Virus record (IMG/VR): IMGVR_UViG_3300042484_001245
Span: 28,931-92,930 of that record
Direction: 5' to 3' (one strand)
Length of the DNA: 64,000 bases
DNA from: a virus
How positions within the stretch are numbered: the stretch's first letter is position 1; the number at the start of each line of letters is the position of its first letter. Below the pieces are notes generated by a model. It saw only the letters and a program-made list of their open reading frames with translations, searched no databases and had not been told where the DNA came from. The position numbers and the translations under genes are program-made. This document shows, piece by piece, positions 34,657-42,269 of the stretch.

Positions 34657-35066
34657 GCAACGATAACAAAAACTTGTTGTTTGATTTCATCAACGACCTT
34701 TCTCAAAATAAGAAAGATGTTCTTACTGAAGAGAACGAGCGTGAGTATTCTGCATACATGATCAATCGTTTCTTGTCGATGAACATTACGACAATCATGT
34801 ATGCAAATGAAATGAACATGAATGGTCATCTGCCAAAGCGAATGCAGTATGACTACTATTTGAATTCAATCAAAAAGCAGAAGCGATATTTCAAATACAT
34901 AAAGCACAAGAGACAAGACGACATTGATGTGATCAAAGAGTATCACGGATACAGTGAAGCACGAGCAAAAGAAGTTCTGCCAATATTCACTGACGAAGAT
35001 ATTCAGTACATGAAAGATAGGCTTAACAAGGGTGGTGTCAAAAATGGCAAGCAAAAAACAAAATGA
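34653..35066 (+). CDS. gp62: clamp loader small subunit gp62
   Basis: 137 residues, starting in an ATGA overlap with gp44. FDFINDLSQNKKDVLTEENE and MNMNGHLPKRMQYDYYLNSI are typical of marine T4-like gp62, which is shorter than the T4 protein (187). Position after gp44 is decisive. Confidence 0.88.
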   Translation: MSNDNKNLLFDFINDLSQNKKDVLTEENEREYSAYMINRFLSMNITTIMYANEMNMNGHLPKRMQYDYYLNSIKKQKRYFKYIKHKRQDDIDVIKEYHGYSEARAKEVLPIFTDEDIQYMKDRLNKGGVKNGKQKTK

Positions 35067-35241
35067 ACCATCTATTGATGAACTGATCAAACTTGCTGAA
35101 CAGATCTCTTTGCTGATTGAAGACAACAATCAGAACATAAAAGATTGTACACAAGTCTTAAAGAAGATTCAGAGTAAAATTTGTCCAAAGAAACCATCTG
35201 TGTTGTCACGAGCAATTCAAAAATTGCTAAATAAAAACTGA
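35044..35241 (+). CDS. hypothetical small protein between gp62 and regA
   Basis: 65 residues from ATG 35044 (MASKKQNEPSIDE), overlapping gp62 by 23 bases. A heptad-like helix (LIKLAEQISLLIEDNNQNIK) suggests a coiled coil, followed by a basic tail. No known family. Confidence 0.5.
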   Translation: MASKKQNEPSIDELIKLAEQISLLIEDNNQNIKDCTQVLKKIQSKICPKKPSVLSRAIQKLLNKN

Positions 35242-35272
35242 ACTGAGGTACTAACATTATTAGGTACAGTTA

Positions 35273-35728
35273 ATGACGACGGTGATTGATACATTAGTAG
35301 AAGTAACCTTGAACTCTCCTGACGATTTCTTAAAGGTCAAGGAGACTCTAACACGTATTGGCGTTGCATCCAAAAAAGACAAAACACTCTACCAGTCTTG
35401 TCATATCTTGCACAAAAGAGACAAGATTACAAAGCAAAGCCGATACTACATCGTACACTTCAAAGAGTTGTTCAAGTTAGATGGAAAACCAACACAGATA
35501 ACAGAAGATGATGTTGCTCGCCGCAACACGATTGCCAATATTTTGGCAGAATGGAAGTTGGTTAATCTTGTTGACAAATCCAAGAGTGCCGAGCCTGTAG
35601 CTTCCATATCCACAATTAAGATTGTTCCATATAAAGAAAAGATAGCTTGGAAGCTAGAAGCAAAGTATAATATTGGTAGCTCTAAAAAGAAAGATCAAGT
35701 ACCAACCCCGACAATCACAAAAGTGTAG
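35273..35728 (+). CDS. regA: translational repressor RegA
   Basis: 151 residues. TLTRIGVASKKDKTLYQSCH and YIVHFKELFKLDGKPTQITE are the conserved RegA core. The C-terminal 40 residues are an extra basic tail. T4 RegA binds mRNA start regions of early genes, including 44, 45 and its own. Just upstream, an imperfect inverted repeat (GTACTAA, 5 bases, TTAGGTAC; 35249-35268) sits where a self-regulatory site could be. Confidence 0.92.
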   Translation: MTTVIDTLVEVTLNSPDDFLKVKETLTRIGVASKKDKTLYQSCHILHKRDKITKQSRYYIVHFKELFKLDGKPTQITEDDVARRNTIANILAEWKLVNLVDKSKSAEPVASISTIKIVPYKEKIAWKLEAKYNIGSSKKKDQVPTPTITKV

Positions 35729-35744
35729 TTGAAAAAAATTTATT

Positions 35745-36287
35745 ATGTTGAACATTTTTAAGTCGGGCACAGACCTTGCTGTATTCAAGTCTAATGCTGC
35801 CGCAATCATTCCTGCATACTCAACTGAAGCATCAGCGTGTTTTGATATTCATGCGTGTCTGCCTCAAGGCACACGTGTCAAAGCAAAAGTAAAAACAAAT
35901 CCACTATCTCGTGACACAGATGCAATTCTTGCATCTGGTCCTGATCTTACTGTTACGATTGCACCAGGTGCACGAGCCTTAATACCTACTGGTCTGAAGT
36001 TTCACATACCAAAAGGGCACTCACTTCGTTTGCACCCACGTTCAGGTCACGCATTCAAGAGTGGCATCATGCTCGCAAACTGTGAAGGCATCATCGATGA
36101 AGATTATGTTGATGAAGTTTTTGTTGCCGTGTACAACACATCAAACGAAGCATTTACAATTAAACATGGCGACAGAATCTGCCAAGCGGAACTCTTGAAA
36201 GACATCAAAGTAAACATTTCGGAATCAAAATCTGAACCAACCAAAAAGACTAGCCGCTCTGGTGGATTTGGCTCAACTGGAGTGTAG
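35745..36287 (+). CDS. dut: dUTPase
   Basis: 180 residues, trimeric type. Motif 1 ASACFDIHA (near residues 29-37), motif 2 HPRSGHAFKSG, motif 3 NCEGIIDEDYVDEV, motif 4 HGDRICQAEL and motif 5 RSGGFGSTG are all present. A 30-residue insert between motifs 1 and 2 is usual in phage members. It destroys dUTP and feeds dUMP to thymidylate synthesis, complementing the dCMP deaminase at 41.8 kb. Confidence 0.95.
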   Translation: MLNIFKSGTDLAVFKSNAAAIIPAYSTEASACFDIHACLPQGTRVKAKVKTNPLSRDTDAILASGPDLTVTIAPGARALIPTGLKFHIPKGHSLRLHPRSGHAFKSGIMLANCEGIIDEDYVDEVFVAVYNTSNEAFTIKHGDRICQAELLKDIKVNISESKSEPTKKTSRSGGFGSTGV

Positions 36288-36289
36288 TC

Positions 36290-36991
36290 GTGAAGATCTT
36301 GTGTATATCTGATACACATCAGCACCATGATTCTATTACTTTGGTGCCATGCGATGTTCTAATTATTGCTGGTGATATTTGTACTTCAGGTGAAATTGTA
36401 CAAGTTGAAAAGTTTGCCAATTGGCTTCAACGTCAATCACACAATTTTAACAAAGCCATAATTATCGCAGGCAATCATGACTGGGCACTCATGCGCTTTC
36501 GTATTCTTGCATTAGAAGCTCTACGCCGTGCTATAGGCGACAAACTAATCTATCTTGAAGACTCGTCGTGTATCATTGATGGGGTGAAATTCTACGGGTC
36601 TCCATGGCAGCCAGAATTTAATTCATGGGCATTTAATGTTCCACGTGGTGAAAAGATCAGAACGATCTGGGATGCAATCGACTTGGATACAGACGTTTTG
36701 ATCACACATGGTCCACCATTTGGTATCGGCGACAGAGTGTTTGGCAACAGTGTTGGTTGTTTTGAGCTTGCAAAAAAATTGCGTGAACTTAATCGGCTCT
36801 CACTTCATGTGTATGGTCACGTTCATGCTGGCAATGGAGCGTACATCAGCGAAGAGCATCCAGGTGTTCAATTTTGCAATGCGTCACTACTTGATGAAGA
36901 CTATAAGCCAGTAAACCCATCATATATGTACACGTTTCTCAACACCGCCAACTATCGTGTCAGCACTGCCACTTCCATCAAGCTGTTTTAG
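36290..36991 (+). CDS. calcineurin-like metallophosphoesterase
   Basis: 233 residues from a GTG 2 bases after the dUTPase stop. Motifs are CISDTHQHH (D-x-H), IIAGDICTSG, IIAGNHDWAL, ITHGPPFG and YGHVHAGNG. The layout with HGPP and GHVH resembles the MPPED/239FB-like branch. The substrate is unknown; nucleotide or protein phosphate are both possible. It is separate from gp47, which has the same fold. Confidence 0.85.
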   Translation: MKILCISDTHQHHDSITLVPCDVLIIAGDICTSGEIVQVEKFANWLQRQSHNFNKAIIIAGNHDWALMRFRILALEALRRAIGDKLIYLEDSSCIIDGVKFYGSPWQPEFNSWAFNVPRGEKIRTIWDAIDLDTDVLITHGPPFGIGDRVFGNSVGCFELAKKLRELNRLSLHVYGHVHAGNGAYISEEHPGVQFCNASLLDEDYKPVNPSYMYTFLNTANYRVSTATSIKLF

Positions 36992-37243
36992 ATCACATTG
37001 TTGTTAAAACAGACACCGTTGAGACTATGATTTGGTCCAACTTTGGTCCAAGTTTGGTCCAAAATTTGACGAGTTTGGAGAGTTAGACCTGTTGTTGGTC
37101 ATATTAGTGTGAAAACAGATGTTGTGAGAGCTGTCATTTGGTCCAACTTTGGTCCAAGTTTGGTCCAAAAATAAACCAAGCAATACTGTGCTTGATCATA
37201 TTAGCGTGATAACAACTATTGTTATGACTGTGATTTGGTCCAA
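36991..37243. repeat. phased TTGGTCCAA iterons in an imperfect ~100-bp tandem repeat
   Basis: Seven copies of the 9-bp near-palindrome TTGGTCCAA start at 37032, 37043, 37054, 37138, 37149, 37160 and 37235. Within each triplet the period is exactly 11 bp, one helical turn. The copies lie in a larger unit starting at 36991, 37097 and 37194 (GATCACATT / GGTCATATTAG / GATCATATTAG, then a conserved AAAACAGA-type stretch). No gene occupies 36992-37290. This is typical of cooperative protein binding: an origin, an operator or a packaging-like site. Confidence 0.9.
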
Positions 37244-37290
37244 AATGACCGAATGAATACCAAGCCAATTTTGTGCGCATATATAATAGT

Positions 37291-37737
37291 ATGGGTAACA
37301 AAACCAGCGAAGCCGGAAAAAATTTGATCAAAGAGTTTGAAGGTTTTCGAGCTACAGCATACATTTGTCCAGCAGGTGTTGTAACTGTCGGTTATGGCAC
37401 AACTCGTATCAAAGGTAATGCTGTTCAACTTGGAACAACAATCACCACAGACGAAGCCGATGTTCTTTTGGAAGAAGATCTCAAAAAGTTTGAAGATGCT
37501 GTGAACCAAAATGTGCGTGTTGAAATAACACAAAATCAGTTTGACGCTCTTGTTGCGTTCGTCTATAATGTAGGAGCAGGAAACTTTAAGAAGTCCACTT
37601 TGCTCAAGAAAATTAACGATGAGGACTTTACTGTAGCCGCCGATGAGTTTCTTAAATGGAACAAAGCTGGCGGCAAAGTTCTTAAAGGTCTTACGAGAAG
37701 ACGCACTGCGGAACGTGAATTATTTTTAAGAGACTAA
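37291..37737 (+). CDS. endolysin, GH24 lysozyme
   Basis: 148 residues from ATG 37291 (MGNKTSEAGKNLI). LIKEFEGFRATAY and TVGYGTT are the family landmarks. The triad positions are E17, C26 and T32: the usual acidic second residue is cysteine here, with the same spacing as T4 lysozyme (E11-D20-T26). NQFDALVAFVYNVGAG and RRTAERELFL complete the fold. There is no signal or anchor segment, so it should depend on a holin. A TATAAT lies only 4 bases before the ATG, so the leader is short or transcription starts upstream. Confidence 0.9.
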   Translation: MGNKTSEAGKNLIKEFEGFRATAYICPAGVVTVGYGTTRIKGNAVQLGTTITTDEADVLLEEDLKKFEDAVNQNVRVEITQNQFDALVAFVYNVGAGNFKKSTLLKKINDEDFTVAADEFLKWNKAGGKVLKGLTRRRTAERELFLRD

Positions 37738-37738
37738 T

Positions 37739-38044
37739 ATGAGCGTATTGATTACACGATTGATTACAGGTGAAGAGATTCTTGGTAGCATCACACTTTC
37801 TAATGATGATACGTGCGTGATTGAAAATCCAGTACATATTGCAGCTAGTCAGAATCCTAGCACAGGCAAGATTGACATCCACATGGCACCTTTTGTGCCA
37901 CTGTGTGCAGATAAAGCACTTACAATTAACCTCAAGAATGTGTTGTGTCAATATGAGCCAGTGCTTGAGATCAAGAATAAGTACAGCACAATGTTTGGTA
38001 GCGGAATTATCATTCCATCAAATACTGGTCTTGCTGGCGTCTAA
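37739..38044 (+). CDS. hypothetical protein, LSm-like, second copy type
   Basis: 101 residues starting 1 base after the lysozyme stop. The opening (LITRLITGEEILGSITLSND, then CVIENPVHI) has the Sm1-like pattern L-x-T-G-E-E-I-x-G and the N-P turn. It is similar in layout to the 20927 gene. The C-terminus runs SKSM-type and GIIIPSNTGLAGV-like, small and neutral. RNA binding is possible but unproven. Confidence 0.5.
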   Translation: MSVLITRLITGEEILGSITLSNDDTCVIENPVHIAASQNPSTGKIDIHMAPFVPLCADKALTINLKNVLCQYEPVLEIKNKYSTMFGSGIIIPSNTGLAGV

Positions 38045-38051
38045 TATTAAA

Positions 38052-38077
38052 TTGACACTCACACAGTAATCTGTCAA
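38052..38077. promoter_or_regulatory. TTGACA/TGTCAA dyad upstream of gp43
   Basis: TTGACA at 38052 and its inverted copy TGTCAA at 38072 flank 14 bases, just before a TATACT (38080-38085) and the gp43 ATG at 38088. The distance between TTGACA and TATACT (22) is too long for a plain sigma70 promoter. The dyad could be a control site; gp43 of T4 regulates its own mRNA. Confidence 0.4.
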
Positions 38078-38087
38078 TCTATACTAC

Positions 38088-39554
38088 ATGACAACAGAAC
38101 GTTTCTATACGAATTGCACTTGCATTGGCAACAACATTTTATATCGAGGTATCGAAGACGGCGAGCGAGTGTCGAGAAAGTTTACGTTCAAGCCAAAATT
38201 GTTTGTGCCGACAAACAAGCAAACAAAGTGGAAGACACTTGATGGCAAGTTTGTTGATAAGATCGAGTTTCAAGACATCAACGATGCAAAAGAGTTTGTT
38301 CGCAAGTACGAAGGTGTTGATAATTTCGTATACTACGGCAACACGAAGTATCAGTATGTTCATCTTGCTGATGCTTTTCCGCAGATGGTTGATTATGATT
38401 TCTCACGCATAGTTATTGCCAATATAGATATTGAGGTAGCTTCCGAGGGTGGGTTTGCTCCACCAGAGAACCCTTTTGAAGAAGTGATAGCAATAACTGT
38501 TGAGAGCAATAACACGTATGTTGTCTTTGGCTGCGGTGAATTCACATCTTCAAAGGATAATGTCAAATACATTCGTTGTGAGAATGAAGTTGATCTGCTA
38601 CGACGTTTCATGGCGCATTGGGAACATCTTGCTCCAGACATTGTAACTGGCTGGAACGTTCAGTTCTACGATATTCCGTACATTGTAAATCGAATCTCTC
38701 GTGTATTCGGTGACAAAGAAGCAAAGCGAATGTCACCGTGGAAGTATCTCTCAACACGATCAGCCGCATACAAAGGTCGTATGCATCAAGTTGTCGAGCT
38801 TGTTGGCATCTCTACACTCGATTACATCGAGATGTACAGAAAGTATCAGCCGCGCCAAGAGAGTGAGAAGTTGAACTACATCGCATACGCAGAGCTTGGT
38901 GAAAAGAAGATCTCATATGAAGAATATGGCGACTTGCACACACTGTACAAGAGCAACTATCAAAAGTTCATCGAGTATAACATCAAAGACGTTGAGCTTG
39001 TTCGTAAACTTGAAGAAAAGCTAAAGCTCATCGAGATGGTCGTTGCTCTCGCATATGATGCAAAAGTGAACTATGTTGACACGTTCGCACAAGTGCGTAT
39101 GTGGGACACAATCATCTACAACTACCTCAAGCAACAGAACATCGTGCTTCCTCGATTGCTCGAAAAAGATAAGAGTGCAGACTATGCTGGTGCATACGTC
39201 AAAGATGTTGTGCCTGGTATGTACGAGTGGGTCGTTTCATTCGACTTGAACTCTCTGTATCCTAACTTGATTGCTCAGTTTAATATCTCACCAGAGTGTT
39301 TGTTGCCAGACAAATATCGCCACGTTACGGTACAGTCGCTTTTGAATCGTCAAGTTGATACGAGTGATGTTACAAAAGCTAATATTGGATTAGCAGCTAA
39401 CGGTCACTGTTTCAGTAACGACAAGATTGGATTCTTGCCTGATGTTCTCATGCGTATGTACGAAGATCGTAAGTTGTACAAAAATAAGATGTTGGCTGCG
39501 CAGAAAGAGTTGGAACGAGTCAAAGAAGAAATGCATCGTCGTGGATTGCAATAA
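38088..39554 (+). CDS. gp43: DNA polymerase gp43, N-terminal part (split gene)
   Basis: 488 residues. Exonuclease domain with ANIDIEVASEGG (D114, E116), VTGWNVQFYDIPY and IEYNIKDVELVRKL. Then the palm begins with motif A SFDLNSLYPNLI (D386). The ORF ends in the first finger helix (MLAAQKELERVKEEMHRRGLQ). Motifs B and C are missing here and lie in the ORF at 42270. Together the two parts make 854 residues, a normal size. The pieces must assemble to give an active enzyme. Confidence 0.95.
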   Translation: MTTERFYTNCTCIGNNILYRGIEDGERVSRKFTFKPKLFVPTNKQTKWKTLDGKFVDKIEFQDINDAKEFVRKYEGVDNFVYYGNTKYQYVHLADAFPQMVDYDFSRIVIANIDIEVASEGGFAPPENPFEEVIAITVESNNTYVVFGCGEFTSSKDNVKYIRCENEVDLLRRFMAHWEHLAPDIVTGWNVQFYDIPYIVNRISRVFGDKEAKRMSPWKYLSTRSAAYKGRMHQVVELVGISTLDYIEMYRKYQPRQESEKLNYIAYAELGEKKISYEEYGDLHTLYKSNYQKFIEYNIKDVELVRKLEEKLKLIEMVVALAYDAKVNYVDTFAQVRMWDTIIYNYLKQQNIVLPRLLEKDKSADYAGAYVKDVVPGMYEWVVSFDLNSLYPNLIAQFNISPECLLPDKYRHVTVQSLLNRQVDTSDVTKANIGLAANGHCFSNDKIGFLPDVLMRMYEDRKLYKNKMLAAQKELERVKEEMHRRGLQ

Positions 39555-39579
39555 AAATAATCCAACTCCGATTATTTAA

Positions 39580-39608
39580 TTGAACCACAATTTCGTATTT
39601 GTTATATT
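39580..39608 (+). promoter_or_regulatory. sigma70 promoter for the genes inserted in gp43
   Basis: TTGAAC, 17 bases, TATATT. It lies inside the insert just after the N-terminal gp43 stop. Transcription from here would cover the insert genes and the C-terminal half of gp43. Confidence 0.7.
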
Positions 39609-39617
39609 GTTTGTATA

Positions 39618-39630
39618 GGGTAAGTTACCC
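39618..39630. promoter_or_regulatory. GGGTAAGTTACCC palindrome at the transcript start
   Basis: A 13-bp dyad centred about 16 bases downstream of the -10 box, covering the expected transcript start. It is placed well for an operator, and 4 bases before the ATG at 39634 it could also hide the ribosome site. Confidence 0.5.
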
Positions 39631-39633
39631 TTA

Positions 39634-41172
39634 ATGTTTACGTTAAACAAACAGTATATTATGAAATTGTTATCTGCCATTTTTGACTCTCTCCTAGAGA
39701 CTTCTGATTTTCCTAGTGCATCTCGAAAAACAATCACACTCGCTGATTATTACGCACTCAGAACATACATCGACACTTCGCCTGTTGAGTATCAACGACC
39801 TTACGATCCTAGCCGAGAGAACTCTGATGAGAAAGGATTAGTTCGATACGTTCTTGATGTTTTCTTTTACAGAGACATAAACGCAAATTTACTTCCTGCA
39901 CTTGTGATGCGACAACTTCACATGAAGCAAATTGAGCAGCGTGAGAAAGCAGGACGAAAGAATAACAAGATGCTTGAAATGACAGACGGGCAACACAGAA
40001 CCGTTATCATGTTTAAGTTACTCAGTGGCGAAATCAGAATACCTTCTGGCTACACTGTGATGTTCAAGGGTAGAAACATTCTCATCGGTGATAAGACAAT
40101 ACCTGAACTGATGCAAATGGGATCAGACTATCGAGAACTTATCGAGACGTGTGTATTCTCAATGGAAGTACATCTCGACTATTACTACAACATCTCAGAT
40201 AAACGTGCAGCAGAGATTTTTGCTGAACGAAACTCTGGAGCACCACAATCAAGACAGACTGTTCGTAATTGCCAAACACATAAACTGAGCATTCTTGTTC
40301 GTTCTCTTGCACGAGACATACCAGAGTTTGATACAACGTGTCATCCTCTCATGGCAGTTTCGTCTAACAAAAAGGGTGAACTCATCGGAAAGTTTTACCC
40401 AGGCAAGATGACAAGCGATCTCAACTTTGATGAAGATGTTGCACGAACGTTAGCGACAATCATTGGATACGATAAGCTGTCTAAAGAAGATTCGATGAGC
40501 ATAGATCAAAACTCACTTGATAAACTCTATGCTGATTATGGTGATCAATTGAATCAGAAATACTACAATATGCTGATTCAAGTATTAGATTTTCAGCATC
40601 AATTTTTGAAACACATACATGAGAATTTACGGCGTGATCGTATTGACAAGAGCTTCTGGAATGCTCTTCGTTACGTCTCTGTGATTCTCGTGCATAGAGC
40701 ATATGTTGACAATCGAACACTCTCGTTTGGTGTTGATAAGCGAGCAGCTACCTGGCTTATGTGGACTAAGTTCAATAAGTTCATAAAAGATATGTGTACT
40801 GTGCCAAAGAAAGATCGAGCTAATATCAAACAGACTTTGTTTGAGCGCAGTTTGAATAAGATGAACTGGTATTCAAAGACAAGTGGCACAGGTCTTGCTG
40901 TAGTATTTGCCGCCTTTGATAGATTCTTAAAGAACAATTCGCCAAAATCTTTCGGTGTCATAATGAAAGACAATCGTGAAACGTTCAGTGCAAAAACGAG
41001 ATCGATGTTATACACAGAACAAGATGGTAGAGATGCAATCACAGGTCGCATGATTGATTACAGTGATGCTGTCACTGATCATGTTGAGTGTCGAGCTATG
41101 GGTGGCGAAACAGAAAAGCATAATGCGCAAGTTGTTTCAGAATGCACAAACAGCATGAAGAGTGTGAACTAA
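39634..41172 (+). CDS. DUF262/ParB-like domain plus HNH nuclease
   Basis: 512 residues (or from ATG 39661). The N-terminal half has the DUF262-like pattern VEYQRPYDPS, then LEMTDGQHRTVIMFKLLSG (a ParB-type D-G-x-H-R motif) and AEIFAERNSGAPQSRQTVRN. The C-terminal end is an HNH-type motif: YTEQDGRDAITGRMIDYSDA, then DHVECRAMGGETEKHNAQVV and CTNSMKS. The DUF262-HNH layout is shared with GmrS/GmrD-type modification-dependent nucleases and with mobile endonucleases. Its place within a split polymerase gene favours a mobile role, but defence against rival phages is possible. Confidence 0.7.
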   Translation: MFTLNKQYIMKLLSAIFDSLLETSDFPSASRKTITLADYYALRTYIDTSPVEYQRPYDPSRENSDEKGLVRYVLDVFFYRDINANLLPALVMRQLHMKQIEQREKAGRKNNKMLEMTDGQHRTVIMFKLLSGEIRIPSGYTVMFKGRNILIGDKTIPELMQMGSDYRELIETCVFSMEVHLDYYYNISDKRAAEIFAERNSGAPQSRQTVRNCQTHKLSILVRSLARDIPEFDTTCHPLMAVSSNKKGELIGKFYPGKMTSDLNFDEDVARTLATIIGYDKLSKEDSMSIDQNSLDKLYADYGDQLNQKYYNMLIQVLDFQHQFLKHIHENLRRDRIDKSFWNALRYVSVILVHRAYVDNRTLSFGVDKRAATWLMWTKFNKFIKDMCTVPKKDRANIKQTLFERSLNKMNWYSKTSGTGLAVVFAAFDRFLKNNSPKSFGVIMKDNRETFSAKTRSMLYTEQDGRDAITGRMIDYSDAVTDHVECRAMGGETEKHNAQVVSECTNSMKSVN

Positions 41173-41762
41173 TGTGTGCTGCCATGAATAAACAAGTTAA
41201 GAAGACGATTAAAGAGATAAACAAAATACTCTCAGAGCAGTGTCCGACGTTTACACTTAATGTGGACTCTGTTAGACACTTAGATGCCATACGCTCCGAC
41301 ACAAAACTACAGTTTTATGAAAAGACTCACACATTTGGAGAACCTAAAGTTGTTACTCGAATGTGGAAGCATTTTAAGTGTAGGGGATTACCTAGTGTTA
41401 CGCCAACAAAAACGATCACACTCTATATTGTGATCATGCGCAACAAGAAAACTGGAGAACCACACTATAAGTTTGGCACAACAAAATCTCTGTATGTTGC
41501 TGAACGATTTCTAAAGAAAAGCTCTACGTGGGAGTTTATGCATGAGGCTGTAACATCTCGTGTTGGTCCAAAAGACCAGATGCTTGCTCTCGAAAAGCGC
41601 ATCAAAGAGTTTGCTATGAAGAATGGATTGATTCAAGAAGGTGTTGAAGACTTCATCTTTGGAGGTCACACTGAACTTTTAATACCAACACGTTTAATTC
41701 CTGCTGATAAGTATTGCGACCTGTTGCGAATCTTTAATGACTTTGGGTTTGACGGATTGTAG
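41172..41762 (+). CDS. GIY-YIG-like putative endonuclease
   Basis: 196 residues from the ATG in the TAATG overlap with the previous gene; the ORF also has an in-frame ATG at 41142. The segment TLYIVIMRNKKTGEPHYKFG followed by TTKSLYVAERFLKK has the GIY-YIG shape (L-Y-I-V, then Y-K-F-G-T-T and a conserved R). It resembles the T5orf172/MUG113 branch. Classical G-I-Y is degenerate. With the DUF262-HNH gene it makes two nuclease-type genes in the gp43 insert. Confidence 0.5.
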   Translation: MCAAMNKQVKKTIKEINKILSEQCPTFTLNVDSVRHLDAIRSDTKLQFYEKTHTFGEPKVVTRMWKHFKCRGLPSVTPTKTITLYIVIMRNKKTGEPHYKFGTTKSLYVAERFLKKSSTWEFMHEAVTSRVGPKDQMLALEKRIKEFAMKNGLIQEGVEDFIFGGHTELLIPTRLIPADKYCDLLRIFNDFGFDGL

Positions 41763-41768
41763 TACACT

Positions 41769-42260
41769 ATGTCACACATTAACTGGCAACAATACTTTAT
41801 GGGCATGGCATTACTGGCTGCACAACGTAGCAAAGACCCTAGCACACAAGTTGGCTCATGTATTGTCACAAACGATAATAGAATTATCGGCATTGGCTGG
41901 AATGGAATGCCAAAATCAAAGCCTGGTTATAATAACGACACATCTCTCCCTTGGGGTAAAGACGCTCAAGATCCTCTTGAGAACAAATATATGTACGTTG
42001 TTCATGCTGAGCCAAATGCCATTCTTCATGCGTCAGAAGATGTGTCTGGATGTACAATGTATCTTACTTGGTTTCCTTGTAGTGAGTGTGCCAAGACGAT
42101 AGCACAATCTGGCATTTCTAAACTCGTGTATCTCAAAGAAAATGCAACCGATAGGTATCGAGTCAGTATGGAAGCAGCCAAGAAAATTTTTACCGCATCT
42201 GGAGTTGAATGTATAGAATATGTTGCGAATAAAGATGACATTGTTCTCAAGTTCGACTAG
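41769..42260 (+). CDS. cd: dCMP deaminase
   Basis: 163 residues. Zinc ligands are H79 in VVHAEPNAI (with E81) and C104, C107 in FPCSECA; STQVGSCIV and IGIGWNGMP complete the deoxycytidylate deaminase pattern. It turns dCMP to dUMP for thymidylate synthesis. Unusual is its position inside the gp43 insert, as a metabolic gene carried with two nuclease genes. Confidence 0.93.
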   Translation: MSHINWQQYFMGMALLAAQRSKDPSTQVGSCIVTNDNRIIGIGWNGMPKSKPGYNNDTSLPWGKDAQDPLENKYMYVVHAEPNAILHASEDVSGCTMYLTWFPCSECAKTIAQSGISKLVYLKENATDRYRVSMEAAKKIFTASGVECIEYVANKDDIVLKFD

Positions 42261-42269
42261 AATACAATC

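Noticed and set aside
36991-37243. CRISPR array
   Set aside because: Repeats are only 9 bp with 2-bp spacers inside triplets, and there are no cas genes nearby.
38052-38085. sigma70 promoter TTGACA-TATACT before gp43
   Set aside because: The 22-base spacer is outside the normal range; recorded instead as a possible control dyad.
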